From Loripinus fragilis (lineage: Eukaryota; Mollusca; Bivalvia; Lucinida; Lucinidae): DNA of 64,000 nt. A program made the translations under genes and the position numbers. The notes beneath the pieces were generated by a model, which saw only the letters and a program-made list of their open reading frames with translations, had not been told where the DNA came from and did no database searches. This document shows positions 23,695-35,265 of this stretch, in pieces. Where the stretch lies: positions 79,129,018 through 79,193,017 of the forward strand of contig OZ026516.1 in the NCBI GenBank assembly GCA_964019695.1, given 5' to 3'. Position 1 is the stretch's first letter. Each line of letters starts with the position of its first letter.

Positions 23695-24385
23695 AACAAA
23701 GAAAGCCATTCATAATTAAAGAGCAACTTTTCCTCTAATACTTGCTTTGCTATAATGCATACGCTGCATGGTCTTTATTAAGGACAATTGTGGGTAATAC
23801 TTCCCACATTAAAATCTTTCTAATACTTTGAATACAGTTTGTTTAATGTATGTACTGTCAATTTATGAAATAAAAAGGATATGTCACCCATGCTCAAATT
23901 TCATAATCTCACATGGAAGTTTCAGAATTTTACAATTTTTCTGAAACAAGTCCTTAATATGTAACTAAATTATTTGTAATCGCCATCCACCTTCTTTTTT
24001 CAATTCTAATAATTACTCACGACATCAAGCTTTTTAGAAAATGTGAAAATTTATTTGTTTTCCAAAGCAGTGGTGACAAGATACTGAATGATATATTTTG
24101 GTAATACCCCCAAAATAGGAATACGGTTTTTATAATTAATTGTATAATAAAATCTGATATTAAAAATCTTAAAGTTTTGCTTTTATTTCATAGACTATTA
24201 TTTTACCTTCTAGAAAAAAAGAAGAAAAAATGGTGGTCACCATACCGCCCCACAGATTCTGAGGATAATTCAATATAAACCGTTATGGATTGCACTTTTG
24301 GTCATTCATATAAATTCATATTACTTGTAGGAAGTAATTCAGCATTATAAAGCTGAAAAAAGAAAAGAAAAAATGTGCAATTGGT
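23695..24385. other. No gene recognised
   Basis: AT-rich with short A/G runs. No open frame or repeat could be assigned. Confidence 0.4.
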
Positions 24386-24387
24386 GC

Positions 24388-24462
24388 CTATCTAGGAATT
24401 GACCCTAGACCGCTGATTCCAAAACCTGATACGCTAACCACTAGGCCACGAGCTCAGATCGT
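24388..24462 (-). pseudogene. tRNA-like sequence (decayed tRNA or SINE head)
   Basis: The minus strand reads GAGCTCGTGGCCTAGTGGTT, an A-box-like block, and later GGGTCAATTCC flanked by CTAGG and CCTAG, a T-arm-like block. The acceptor ends do not pair and the anticodon stem is poor, so I do not call a functional tRNA. Confidence 0.45.
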
Positions 24463-24538
24463 GCACGGCCCAAATTAACCATACATATTATTCACACAAT
24501 CTGGGTAACGACCATATTCGTATTCCCATACATGGTAT

Positions 24539-24853
24539 GAGTGTCTGGATGGTGGTGGGGGGGTGGGTTCTGGTATTCACTATTCATCAAAAATTTAGCC
24601 CATTATTCATCTCATTAAAATTTTGGGTTATTCATTAAAATAAGACCAATTATTCATAAAAAGTATGAAAGGTGGCAAAGAAATCTGATTATTCACTATT
24701 CATTCATTTTTTCTTCCATTCATTTAAAAAATAGGATTATTCATTAATTTTTAGGCCCTCATTAATCACTATTCATTATTTTTTGGCTCATTATTCACTA
24801 TTCATTTAAAAAGGGCCATTATTCACTAATCATTATACCCCATCCAGACCCTC
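24539..24853. mobile_element. MITE with 7-base target duplication and ATTCATTA-rich core
   Basis: The inverted ends are GAGTGTCTGGATGG and the complement of CCATCCAGACCCTC. They are flanked by ATGGTAT at 24532-24538 and 24854-24860, 8 bases if the preceding C is counted. The core is a degenerate array of ATTATTCATTA, ACTATTCATT and TTCATTAAAA words. A 7-8-base duplication fits hAT-like transposition. Confidence 0.75.
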
Positions 24854-25097
24854 ATGGTATAAACTTGGAAATGTTGAATATGGTTTGATTTCGCCAGATC
24901 TATTTATCAATATTTGGTATTGAGAGGATCGGTTATAATAACGGGTCAATAGATATTTCGGACACGTTTTAGTCAATTTATTTTGTCAAGAAAATGGGGA
25001 AATATCCGTTTGACATAAGCGTATATGAAAACTGTATTGATCGGAATTGTAAGTTGTTGGAAAGATGGGACCCAAACAACTTTACCAGTTTCCATCC

Positions 25098-25775
25098 GCA
25101 GGAATGGTGTGCATGAGAAATAGTGACAACATGATTAGATTGAGTTAAGATATAGTTGCAGTGTTGTACACATGATTCAAAACGAAGGAATTTTACAATA
25201 TTTGTGTAAGTTAACGTTTTAATGTCACCATTGTATCTCTATGAAAAAATAATCAAGTTAACTCTTATGTTAATTCCAGCATACCAATGCCCTAAAACGA
25301 GATATAGATCCCAAAATTGTGCTCACGGAAAACAATAAATTTGAATCCAACAACATCCTTCAAAATTTGACTGATATTTACTTGAATTTTGTACCTGTAC
25401 TCTGTTTCTATGTGAAATTAACTATAAGTGATAGCCGATGCTATTTACGCCAATAACTTTGTTTGCTTTTGGTATTTTGTGGTCAAAACAAAGGAATTTT
25501 ATGGTTTTGAACCCGGCAGTGTTAGGCCCAGATTGGCAACAGGTGGACTAAGGAATGGTGTTTTATAGAAATCTGATTGGAATGAGTTTCCTCTACAAAG
25601 AGTGTGGATTGGTCGCCCTTACTTCAAAACAAGGTTTATGAAGAGTATAACCATTCATTTGTCAGGTCCAATATATTTTCTCTGCTTCAGTGATACTGTT
25701 AGTGAAATTTGCTGACTCATTTGAGTATTTAAGGGCAATTTCTGGTATTTCCCATGCACACCATTCCTGCAGGGC
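25098..25775. repeat. Short inverted repeat bounding ~680 bases
   Basis: GCAGGAATGGTGTGCATG at 25101 is mirrored at 25748-25770. The interior is AT-rich. It may be the ends of a small TIR element; no target duplication was found. Confidence 0.35.
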
Positions 25776-25954
25776 CTACATTCTAATCAGAGCACCAACG
25801 AATGAGTTAGACAACAGTGTTAGACATCAAGAGATATTTATCAGAGTTGTAAAAATACACAGATTTATTATATACAAAGAAATGTCACCATTATATCATC
25901 ACAAATACAATAAACGAAAGCTTATAAAAAATCATAAAGTCATAAAGTAAAAAG

Positions 25955-26038
25955 TTTATGCCAGCTCCAGTGCGGATTTACGCCAGCATCAGTTAGTTGT
26001 AGTAACCTCCGTTGCTTTTACATTTACTAGTGTGATGT
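25955..26038 (-). mobile_element. Fragment of element A terminus
   Basis: TTTACGCCAGCATCAGT, then GTTGTAGTAACCTCC, then CTTTTACATTTACTAGTGTG correspond in order to the right end of element A at 50085-50153, with about 15-20% divergence by eye. Confidence 0.6.
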
Positions 26039-26039
26039 A

Positions 26040-26525
26040 TGGGTAGCGGCAATACCATCTACTTTTTTTTCTATATATGCATTAATACATAAAGTCACGT
26101 ACTCCAGATATAAAAGTGTTATGACATGAAAACTAAATGACGTACCGTAACGAGACAAGTAATGTGCCATTTGTGCAAATCTATGACCCAGATCAGCTTG
26201 GGCATCCACCTTTCAATATGATCAAAACCATAGTTTTTGACTCGTTGCATACCCAAGGACTTAAAACATTTTCAAACAAAGGCTCTGGTTCCATTTGGTG
26301 GAGACTTAAGCTGATCTGAGTCTTCACTGGGAGTGGCAATACATGCCATATTGTTGGTTGCCTTACCGTGTGGCTTCTTATTTTCACGAGTGTTCCCTGC
26401 ATTGTACATATGATCAGAACTATAGTGTTGTGGATTGTGATGTATGTGAAGTACGAGATCAATGATCTCTTCGCATAAGGCTCAGACTATCAATTTCGTA
26501 TAAGTCTATCCCTGACTTCGATTAT
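26040..26525. other. No gene recognised
   Basis: Open frames of 60-89 codons on both strands have no features I recognise. Confidence 0.4.
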
Positions 26526-26529
26526 TATC

Positions 26530-27260
26530 ATAAATGATTCACAAAAGAAATACCGCCTTGGAACGGTCAGCAAAACATTTTACTGGAGGGCTTAAACTGG
26601 TTAACAGCGCCAATCTAACCTTAGTGCAGATGTGGCTCATGACACATAGATATTTGGTTTGCATGAAAGATCCCTAACTTATCAATGCATCATCTCCCAG
26701 AACATATAAATCAAGATATAACAAGGAGATGAAGCAAAGATAAGGACTCAACAGTAAATAAAACTGAATACCGGAGCAAAAGAAATCCAACAGTTAAACC
26801 CCGGTGGGCCCAACTAACAGCCAAAGTATCAGGCCCCTACCATCTCATCAATAGATAAGTCATTAAGTCAAAACCGTCATAGAGTCTGAAGTCCGACCCA
26901 CCGGGGTGCAATTAAAGAGGAAAGCAAAGTTGCCAACTGTGATTGGGTTGACCACCAAGCATGCAGTCTGTTGCAATACATTAATGTTATAGCCAGTCTT
27001 TTTATAATGGGAAATTATTTTAATGAACTGCGCTAAAACATTATTAGAGCCAACAATCTTCTTCAATTTATACACCAAGTTCCCATAGAATTCAGGTTTC
27101 GAAAGTCCTTGACGCAAGAGAGATTTAAGTCCAACTTGGAATTTAGATATCAAATCATAGTATCGTCTATAAAATTTAGAAAAGGTTTTGCGACGTTTAT
27201 GATACCGATAGCCTTGTTTAAGAAGTTTCTGAGCCTTAAAACAACGCTGTGTTAGTCAAC
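26530..27260 (-). mobile_element. Penelope-like family I, 3' part with RT coding end
   Basis: On the minus strand RT coding (27250 down to 26863) is followed by the 3' region (26860 down to 26530). This join, also seen at 38693-41260, identifies the tail repeats. The 3' terminus itself is missing: the copy begins inside the tail at CACAAAAGAAATACCGCC. Confidence 0.75.
26863..27240 (-). pseudogene. C-terminal fragment of Penelope-like RT (family I)
   Basis: The open minus-strand frame includes KLLKQGYRYHK and RKTFSKFYRRYYDL just upstream of the ATG at 27153. It then reads FQVGLKSLLRQGL, EFYGNLVYKLKKIVG and GYNINVLQQTACLVVN, ending near FLFNCTPVGR. This is the region C-terminal to the RT core; catalytic motifs are not included. 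The same residues occur in the plus-strand copy at 39760-40090. Upstream sequence beyond 27260 does not continue the frame, so the fragment is 5'-truncated. Assignment to the Penelope-like group rests on the related RT core at 39050-39200 and on the tandem tail structure there. Confidence 0.65.
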
Positions 27261-27751
27261 AAACGATAAATCGGTCTGACAGAGTACTTACCCTACATTT
27301 ATGAAAGTTTTCTTTGAAAAAGTGGAAAAATTGCATTTTATAACCCGTGGTTTGTTTTACCATATACCTGTGTTTAGTGTACCTGCTTAGGAATTTAACC
27401 CGTGGTATGGAGTACCATATCAAATGAAAGTGCCCAAGTTAAAATAGATTTTATTCGATTTTCAAAATAGTACATGATTGCTTGTATAGGGCACACTTGT
27501 ATCGATCCCAACTGACCTGTAAAAACGCAGCATAGCTATATTTTTGCGTTTTGCAAACGATTTACAGATCAGTAAACAGTTTTTTTTTTCCATTTTCGTG
27601 CTTTGAAATCAGGATTTCGAAGCCTCCAATTCTCTAATCTGGCGATTTTATGAAGCAAGATTTTGAGAAATCAACAGAAGACCAAAAGTCAGTTTCCTAC
27701 AATGGTTAAAAAAATAAACTCTGGCAAATTTCATCAAAATAAGAGAAAATA

Positions 27752-28745
27752 TACTATGCACAATAAATTTAGCATCTCGAGTTTCATTTGCTGTCATGAA
27801 GATACAAGCCCCGATCATCTGACAAGATTTTCCATTTAAAAAAATACAGAATTACCAAACGCGGTGGTCGTGCTAAAGTGACGTTTAATTTTAAGACTAG
27901 CGGGTAACGTGGGAATTTCTGATCATTGGGGGAAGCCGAAACCATTTTCAAACAATTGTTTGGTCACTGAAAACCCAAAAAGCATAGCAAATGCTGAAAT
28001 TTTCTGAACTTTCTCAGAGAACTAAAGGACCAAGTTTGCACAGGTTGACGTTTTTACAAATGCTTTTACGTTATCGCCTTTAATCGGTGTTTCTAGTCAG
28101 GGTTTCTTGAACCACGTTAACAAGTAAAACTGCTTGATGCCTTCCAACACATTCAGACAAACACTGTTGAATGACACATCTTCACTACTACAGTGCACGA
28201 GTCGAAAAATAAAATCTAACGTCACCGTTATCTCACAAATGCGTCGCACCATTTTTCAGAAACTAAAGGTGTTAATCAACCAAAAGATGAGTTACATTGT
28301 AAGCCTATGCTATCTTTGTAAACTGATACTCTGTTGAATGGAAATGCCAATTAACATTAGAAGTTTAATCAATTGATGACTACGTTTTGACGTCATTGAT
28401 GGCAGCTGATTGTTTTCAGCATGAAATCTCTATCACATCTGTCACATAACCAATAGTTTTATAGGCGTATGATGCATGAGGAAGATGAAAGACCACCAAA
28501 CGAAAACTCACATGCTTATCATTTAAGCATTATTTACAACGGATGTGATTTTTGCTTACTGACCCCTTCTGTAAATTTTTGCTCTCTTCAAATGCATATT
28601 TAAAGGATGGCGTCTGAAATTTCGTGGTTTCGTTTGCCTAAGATTCTGTTATCGTCATTGCTACTAAAATCGATCGGCACTGCACAAAGATGAGCACAAA
28701 AAAGATGCGAAACATAAGAAATTGCTAAACTTATTGTGCATAGTA
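27752..28745 (-). mobile_element. Element E, copy 2, with TIRs
   Basis: The ends TACTATGCACAATAAATTTA and the complement of TAAACTTATTGTGCATAGTA form TIRs, flanked by TA (27750-27751 and 28746-28747). The interior is the inverted counterpart of 12088-12930. The minus-strand frame corresponding to the 12396 ORF has an internal stop. Confidence 0.65.
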
Positions 28746-28887
28746 TATAGATACTTACATTATTCCCGCCTTGTTTATTCCCCCGTTAGTAAAGCATACC
28801 CGCGTTTGGAGGTATCTGGGTAAACGGTGTGTTTATTGCTTACACAGGTTCAGATTCCATCCTTTGGTTTGCGACCAATGTGAAGTA

Positions 28888-29008
28888 CCATGCGCGGTTC
28901 CAGAAATTTTTGGCAGGGGGTCCAGGCCTGACTGCCAAAAAACAGCACTGTCAACGTTTTTCGGCTTTCCGGACCCCCTATTCCTCCCCCCTCTGGATCC
29001 GAGCAGGA
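28888..29008 (+). mobile_element. Truncated hAT-like MITE, same family as 8972-9283
   Basis: CATGCGCGGTTCCAGA at the left and CCTCTGGATCCGAGC at the right, with AGGGGGTCCAGG and TCCGGACCCCCT between, as in the nested copy. Plus-strand frames here are accidental. Confidence 0.55.
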
Positions 29009-29499
29009 GTATTGTATATATATGTCCTTATTAAATAACTTTTCTGAGACATTGGAAGGAAAAGCAGGAAAACGAGCATGGTGACATATGCTTTTTAAAT
29101 AATTGATTTGTTGGCCGTAATATTTTTGGAAACAATAGGTTTTAGCTTAATTAATAACATATATGCATATTTTTTAATGTTTTTGCTTTCATTTAGTAGT
29201 GTTTTCTCTGAAAAAAATATGTTCGATCAATTAAAATAAGAGAAATTTTTTTTTTTATTTTTTTTTTTTATTATTATTATTATTTTTTTAATCCAATTTT
29301 TCAACTTTTAAAATCAAATAACTTTTTTAAAAGGCTGGTAAGGTCATGTTATTTATGTCTTAAAAGCTGTTTTTTACGGAAGCCCTGGAGGGACATTTTT
29401 ACTTATTACTTATCACTTATTACTTACTACTTATTACTTATCACTTATAACTTATTACTTACTACTTATCACTTACTACTTACTACTTATCATATCACC

Positions 29500-29832
29500 G
29501 GGCCGCGTAGCGCAGTCAGTAACGTGTCTGGCAACAGATGCGAGTCTGATTGCAGATCCAGGGGTCGCAAGTTCGATCCCGGCCCGGTTCCATACTTTCG
29601 TGGAGATTGATCATGGAATAATTTCTATGGTCATCCTCCTCCCTTCCGCTGAATCATTCAAGAAGGGTTGTTGTCAGTTACAAGTGAAAGTATGTGCACG
29701 AAGTACTGGTTAACTGCTTGTTCGAGCTTGCCCAGGAAAATATGTGGTAAGGTGAACTGACCATCCCGCAATGACAATAGCTGTTGACTTGGGACGTAAA
29801 GCAACAAAACAAACAAACAAGCAAACAAAACT
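29500..29832 (+). mobile_element. tRNA-derived SINE (family 2), left arm copy
   Basis: It starts GGGCCGCGTAGCGCAGTCAG, a tRNA-like head with a possible long variable arm, and has GGTCGCAAGTTCGATCCC as B box. The tail ends GGGACGTAAAGCAACAAAAC and (CAAA)n. The head and its 3' complement GGCCC can pair as an acceptor stem. Confidence 0.7.
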
Positions 29833-29899
29833 TATCATATCATTATATCACCCATATAATGGCGGAGAATTCCATTGTACATTCCATGTAATAGCGGTA

Positions 29900-29917
29900 A
29901 GCTGTAGTAGTAGCAGT

Positions 29918-29982
<65 letters not shown>

Positions 29983-30216
29983 CAGCAGCAGTAAAAGTAG
30001 TAGTAGTAGTTAAATATTAGTGGTGGTAATTATTTTAGTAGTAGTAGTAGTAGTAGAAGTAGTAGCAGTAGTAGTAGTAGTAATAGTAGCAGTAGTTGTT
30101 GCAGTAGTAGTAGAAGTAGTAGTAGTACTTAGCAGTAGTAGAAGTTGTTGTTGTTGCAGTAGTAGTAGTCGTATTAATATTAGTGGTGGTAATGATTGTA
30201 GTAGTAGTAGAAGTAG
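29900..30216 (+). repeat. (TAG)n/(AGC)n trinucleotide tract, left arm
   Basis: Imperfect TAG, CAG and AGT repeats; encodes spurious Ser or Val runs in different frames. Confidence 0.9.
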
Positions 30217-30417
30217 TTTGTTTGTTTAATTTGATTCTTTATGTCCCATCAACAATCTTTCATTTAAAATGGGACGGGTCTTCCTGGGTTGAACCAGTAC
30301 TAAGCTAGGATAAATGTGTCTTGCTCATGGACAGCAACGCAGTGACGCCGGTGAGGCTCGAACCCGTGGCCCCTCGGTAACGAGTCAAGCAATCTACCAA
30401 TGAGCCACTGCGCTCCC
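30217..30417 (-). mobile_element. tRNA-derived SINE (family 1), left
   Basis: On the minus strand it begins GGGAGCGCAGTGGCTCATTG (A box) with GGGTTCGAGCCTC (B box). The body contains GCAAGACACATTTATCC and the tail GATTGTTGATGGGAC ends in (CAAA)n. It has the same body as copies at 30797, 39293 and 61738. Confidence 0.8.
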
Positions 30418-30419
30418 TA

Positions 30420-30447
30420 GTAGTAGTAGTAGTAGTAGAAGTGGTGG

Positions 30448-30486
<39 letters not shown>
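30420..30486. repeat. (TAG)n-(CTA)n hairpin
   Basis: TAG repeats switch to CTA repeats at about 30449 (GTGGTGGTACTACTAC), forming a local self-complementary stem. Confidence 0.85.
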
Positions 30487-30499
30487 CAAAAAAGTATTA

Positions 30500-30720
30500 A
30501 GTAATAACAAATAAGTAGTAAGTAATAACTAATAAGTAGTAAGTAATAACTAATAAGTAGTAAGTAATAACTAATAAGTAGTAAGTATTAACTAATAAGT
30601 AGTAAGTAATAACTAATAAGTAGTAAGTAATAACAAATAAGTAGTTAGTAATAACAAATAAGTAGTAAGTAGTAAGTAATAACAAATAAGTAGTAAATAA
30701 TAACAAATAAGTAGTAATAG
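30500..30720 (+). repeat. 21-base tandem array at palindrome centre
   Basis: About ten units of AATAAGTAGTAAGTAATAAC plus T, with minor variants. The repeated heptapeptide frame on the minus strand (ITYYLLV) is a consequence. The TTAC/TTAT array in the outer arms (29398-29490 and 32028-32128) uses related words. Confidence 0.9.
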
Positions 30721-30796
30721 TAGCTGTAGTACTACTTCTACTACTACTACTACTACTACAACTACTACAATCATTACCACCACTTATATTACTACC

Positions 30797-30996
30797 CTGG
30801 AGCGCAATGGCTCAGTGGTAGAGTGCTTGCCTCGAGACCGAGAAGCCACGGGTTTGAGCCTCACAGGCGTCACTACGTTGTGGTCCTTGAGCAAGACACA
30901 TTTATCCTAGCTTAGTACAGGTTCAACCCAGGAATACCCGCCCCAATATAACTGAAAGATTGTTGATGGGACATTAAGAATCAAATCAAACAAATA
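30797..30996 (+). mobile_element. tRNA-derived SINE (family 1), right
   Basis: GGAGCGCAATGGCTCAGTGG and GGGTTTGAGCCTC are A and B box; the body and tail are as in the left copy, in mirror orientation. The pair sits roughly symmetrically about 30610. Confidence 0.8.
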
Positions 30997-30999
30997 CAT

Positions 31000-31189
31000 T
31001 ACTACTACTACTTCTACAACAACAACAACAATAATCACTACCACCACTACTACTACTGCTGCTACTACTGTAACTACTAGTGCTACTACACTACTACTGC
31101 TGCTGCTACTATTACTACTACAACTACTGCTACTACTACTCCTACTACAACAACAGCAATCACTGCCACCACTAATACTACTACTGCTT

Positions 31190-31246
<57 letters not shown>

Positions 31247-31268
31247 TTACTACTACTACTACTACAAC

Positions 31269-31339
<71 letters not shown>

Positions 31340-31508
31340 AACAACAACTACTACTACTACTTCTACTACTACTCCTTCTAATACTACTACTACTACTACT
31401 ACTACTTCTACTAATACTACTACTACTACGACTACTACTTCTACAGCAAAACCAGCAACACCAACTACACATATACTACTACTACAACTACTTCTACTAC
31501 TACTACTT

Positions 31509-31541
<33 letters not shown>

Positions 31542-31610
31542 TGACAGCGAAAACAGCAACATCCACTACAAATATACTGCTACTACAACTACTACTACAG
31601 CTACGGCTGT
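31000..31610 (+). repeat. (CTA)n/(CTG)n trinucleotide tract, right arm
   Basis: The mirror of the left-arm tract but longer. The 128-codon minus-strand Ser/Val frame at 31086-31472 is an artefact. Confidence 0.9.
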
Positions 31611-31671
31611 TACATGGAATGTACAATGGAGTTTCCCGCCATTATATGGGTGATATAATGATATGATAAGT

Positions 31672-32018
31672 TTTGTTTGCTTGTTTGTTTGTTTTGTTGC
31701 TTTACGTCCAAAGTCAACAGCTATTGTCATGGCGGGATAGTCAGTTCAGCTAGCCACATATTTTCCTGGGCAAGCTCGAACAAGCAAGCTTGAACAAGCA
31801 GTTAACCAGTACTTCGTGCACATACTTTCGCTTGTAACTGATAACAACCCTTCTTGAATGATTCAGCGGAAGGGAGGAGAATGACCGTAGAAATTATTCC
31901 ATGATCAATCTCCACAAAAGTATGGAACCTAGCCGAGATCGAACTTGCGACCCCTGGATCTGCAATCAGACTCGCATCTGTTGCCAGACACGTTACTGAC
32001 TGCGCTACGCGGCCCGGT
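31672..32018 (-). mobile_element. tRNA-derived SINE (family 2), right arm copy
   Basis: The inverted counterpart of 29500-29832, with a short duplication of the AAGCTTG region around 31780-31800. Confidence 0.7.
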
Positions 32019-32154
32019 GATATGATAAGTAATAAGTAGTAAGTAGTAAGTGATAAGTAGTAAGTAATAAGTAATAAGTAATAAGTGATAAGTAATAAGT
32101 AGTAAGTAATAAGTGATAAGTAATAAGTAAAAATGTCCCTCCAGGGCTTCCGTA

Positions 32155-35100
32155 GTTTTTTTTTCATGCCCATATTGAGGTACTACCTAAAAATGTTTTG
32201 TCTACGGACGGACACCTGCAGGGTGATCGATCCGTATCGGGCCCGGGAATAAAAATGTAAGGTCTTATCATCTCTCACTGCATATTGCGTTGTTAGGGTT
32301 TCTGTTATTGTAGTCGTGCACAAAACAAACCGGACAAACTAAAAATAGCTCTTCACCTTAGATTCACCTAATAAATTTCTACTTATTGCGCACTTTTCAT
32401 TTACAACAGGTAAATTATAGTGGAGTTCATTTAAAATCATTCTGTAAACAATATTTAGTGCACTCTTACAACGAGGAAGTTTTTGATTTAATCTCGGTCA
32501 TGTTGTTCTTTAGGGCCCTTCATGGTATGTAATTTAATACAAACCCTCGCCGTGAAAATCGGTCTGTAAAATTGTGCAGTCTGATCAGCGTTACATGTAA
32601 TTGTGTTAATGGAAAGTGAAACCAAGGCTAGTGCATTAGTCATTTGCAACCATACCTCGGGGCCGGGGAATAGCAGGGATATTGACTTTTCACTCTGAAA
32701 AGCCCTGGTACATGTATATGCCTTGCACTGCGGTGATATATTTATGTCAAATCCATGGTAAAGTGGATCATATCAGTACCTCTGTTAGCCGGACCTCTTT
32801 AGGTAAAACACGGTGCTTAAAGCGTATGTTCATGATTTTTAACATTTTTCTTAAATCAAAAATAAATATTCCATTATGCACTGATTTAATGTTTACAGAT
32901 TATTTATTCATCTGTTTAGCTTACAGGTGTCATTATAGGGTTTATCTAAACATCTGGGAGCAGCCATCTTACAGCTATTGGCATTAAACAGATACACAGT
33001 CCGCCAAACCTTTCAGTCATTTTCTTCAGATCAATATCGGATAATGGATATTCCGTTTTACCAGATCAATGCAAATTAGAATGTTACGAGTATTTTGTTC
33101 TTCAGTAAGTTTTATTTTAATCTATTATGTCGTTTTGTACCCAAAACGAAGACAATTGTTACAAAATATGTCGTCTGCTACAGTAATAAGTATTGCTTTA
33201 AGGGTTAAATTTTAGAAATAATTATTATAATCGATCAGGTATCAAAATATTCTTATCAATGCACAAACTGCTGAAACCATGACTCTGTGGCATTGTTATT
33301 TTTTTGCTATTACAATGTTTTATAATTCTGCTTGGGTAGTGTGTTAGCAGGTGGTAGTGCTTCCAGTTTTCTTGTGTAGATTACATTGACCTGAAAATGG
33401 CCAGACTCCATGGACAAGCAAAACATTTGAAAAAAGTGTGAATTTTCCCTTTAAGCCCTGCTATCCTGTCGCTTTCCCAGGCCCCATGGGGACCACGGTT
33501 GCAAATTATTGGCGCATAGTTTACAAGATACGTTTTCCACATAAGCTTTAAGACTGTGCGTTGTTGTTAAGTAACAACGCTAGCATTAAAAGTTTCTATT
33601 TATCAATGATTAACCTACCAACCTCAGTCTAATTTGAAAAATCAATCATGCTGCACTCAGAAATGGCTCTCTGATTACAATGTGATTAAAACAGTGTGGC
33701 ATAAATGGCTACTAAGGATTTCAAAATTGCGTGATATTTGGACATTGTAATTGCGTGATTGTTGAGTTTGGTTAAGGATTTGCCTGGATCAAGACATTCC
33801 AGTCTGCTTAAATGCTGCATGAGGAGTTCCAGATTAAATCTAATCAAATGGCCTTGCTATAGCATTTGAAAATGAATCTTTTAAAGAATTATAATGCAAA
33901 ATAAAGGTTTTAAAAAGTGATTTTTTTCATTTTGCTTAAACATAAACGGTATTAACAGGATTTGGGCTTTAAAATCAAACATGCATTGAGCATATTAAGC
34001 AATACTTCTTGCACAATTCTATGTACTGCTTGCGCAAAGCTTGTCTTAAAAAGACTTCTATCCACCTCTGAACATGCCTACTGTATAGGATGATGGTCAC
34101 AACGGATGCTAGGTCACGACTTTTGACTGATACTGTTGCAACTGTTGATTGATCAAGTCACAACTGTTGACGGATCACATGTCAGATACTAGCGTACTAG
34201 TGCAGCATCCAAAAGTGGGTTTTCTTGTATCAAGATTCTGAACAGATAACAAGTTTCATCCTTTCACCTGTTTGCAAGTACCAGAGCGTCCTACGACTAG
34301 AGTTGATCAATACTTCATAGTATATCAGGCATAGAGCCTCACGTTATATCTCAACTTTCAACACTAAGATCTTCAGGTATATCTTCAGGGGGAACCTGAA
34401 ATTAAGTATCATGCTCTGAGTACCTCGATATTAAACATCACATGCTATAACTCTATCCCGTTTCATGATATATATCACATACTGAATGCGCATGCTCCAT
34501 GATGTCATTTGATACAAGTCAGTACGAATCTACTATATTAAGACGAAATCAGACCCAAAAAAACACAGGGATGCTATATTGGCAAATGCGAGTACGTAAC
34601 CACAACATCAATACATGACCCCTAAAACATCAATTTTGATTTACCACATCGGAGGACCTTAATCTACTCAACAATGGCCGAAACTAACAAGAATTCATGT
34701 TCTTGAAGTACAAAATCACTTTTAGCACTCAATGCTATAACCGGAAAAGCTGCCAAAATACCACCATGGTTACCCTAGATTTCTCCACAAACTCTAAGTA
34801 ACCAACAGGTACTGCAGAATACCATTTCTACGCCTTCAACATGACTCCTTGCTGTTGAACCTATTTCGGAATTAATATAATCAAGAGTACTGAGTTAAAT
34901 ATTGTACAATATACCTTACATTATATCCATGCATGCAATAGTGGATGATATCAGTAACCTAGTATTGTGATGAGTCTGTGATGCAATAAGGTATTACAAG
35001 TATGACATAATAGCTATAAATTCATAAGTGTTGGCAGAACTAGTAAGTGTGGTGTCTTAGTAAAGTTGAACAGTATACATCTCTTCATATATACTAAGAC

Positions 35101-35265
35101 CAGACGATAATACTGCGCTTTCCCTTATTATAAACGTACATGCGAGCAAACGTGATTGTGTACCCCTGGTACATACATATGTACTCACAAGTGATGCATA
35201 ATTAACATAATGTGCTTACTTAATATGAACAGTATACATTAGCACTTTATAAGCACTCAATTGTG
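32155..35265. other. 3.1 kb with nothing recognised
   Basis: I see no assignable repeat, RNA or domain. The longest frame is 101 codons at 32682 and has no recognisable feature. This is the longest stretch in the window free of obvious mobile elements, so it is the best place to look for host regulatory sequence or non-coding exons. Confidence 0.4.

Larger units (their letters stand above)
29377..32152. mobile_element. 2.8-kb palindromic (foldback) element
   Basis: The ends are CGGAAGCCCTGGAGGGACA and its complement, flanked by TA (29375-29376 and 32153-32154). The outer arms (29377-29890 and 31610-32152) are near-identical mirror images including a complete tRNA-headed SINE. Inside lie TAG repeats on the left and CTA repeats on the right. 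A second SINE then faces itself (30217-30417 and 30797-30996), with a 21-base tandem array at the centre. There is no protein-coding capacity; polyserine and polyvaline frames are microsatellite products. Small differences between the arms, such as an extra 14 bases near 31785, argue that the palindrome is not a simple read-assembly artefact. Confidence 0.75.

Noticed and set aside
29500..29590. Possible tRNA with long variable arm (Leu/Ser-like)
   Set aside because: The head is followed by a SINE body and (CAAA)n tail and is mirrored in the other palindrome arm.
30500..30720. CRISPR-like regular array
   Set aside because: The 21-base units are contiguous with no unique spacers, and the sequence is eukaryotic; it is a minisatellite.
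29771..31472. Polyserine and polyvaline open frames on both strands
   Set aside because: They are translations of TAG/CTA trinucleotide repeats; no unique sequence or start context supports a gene.
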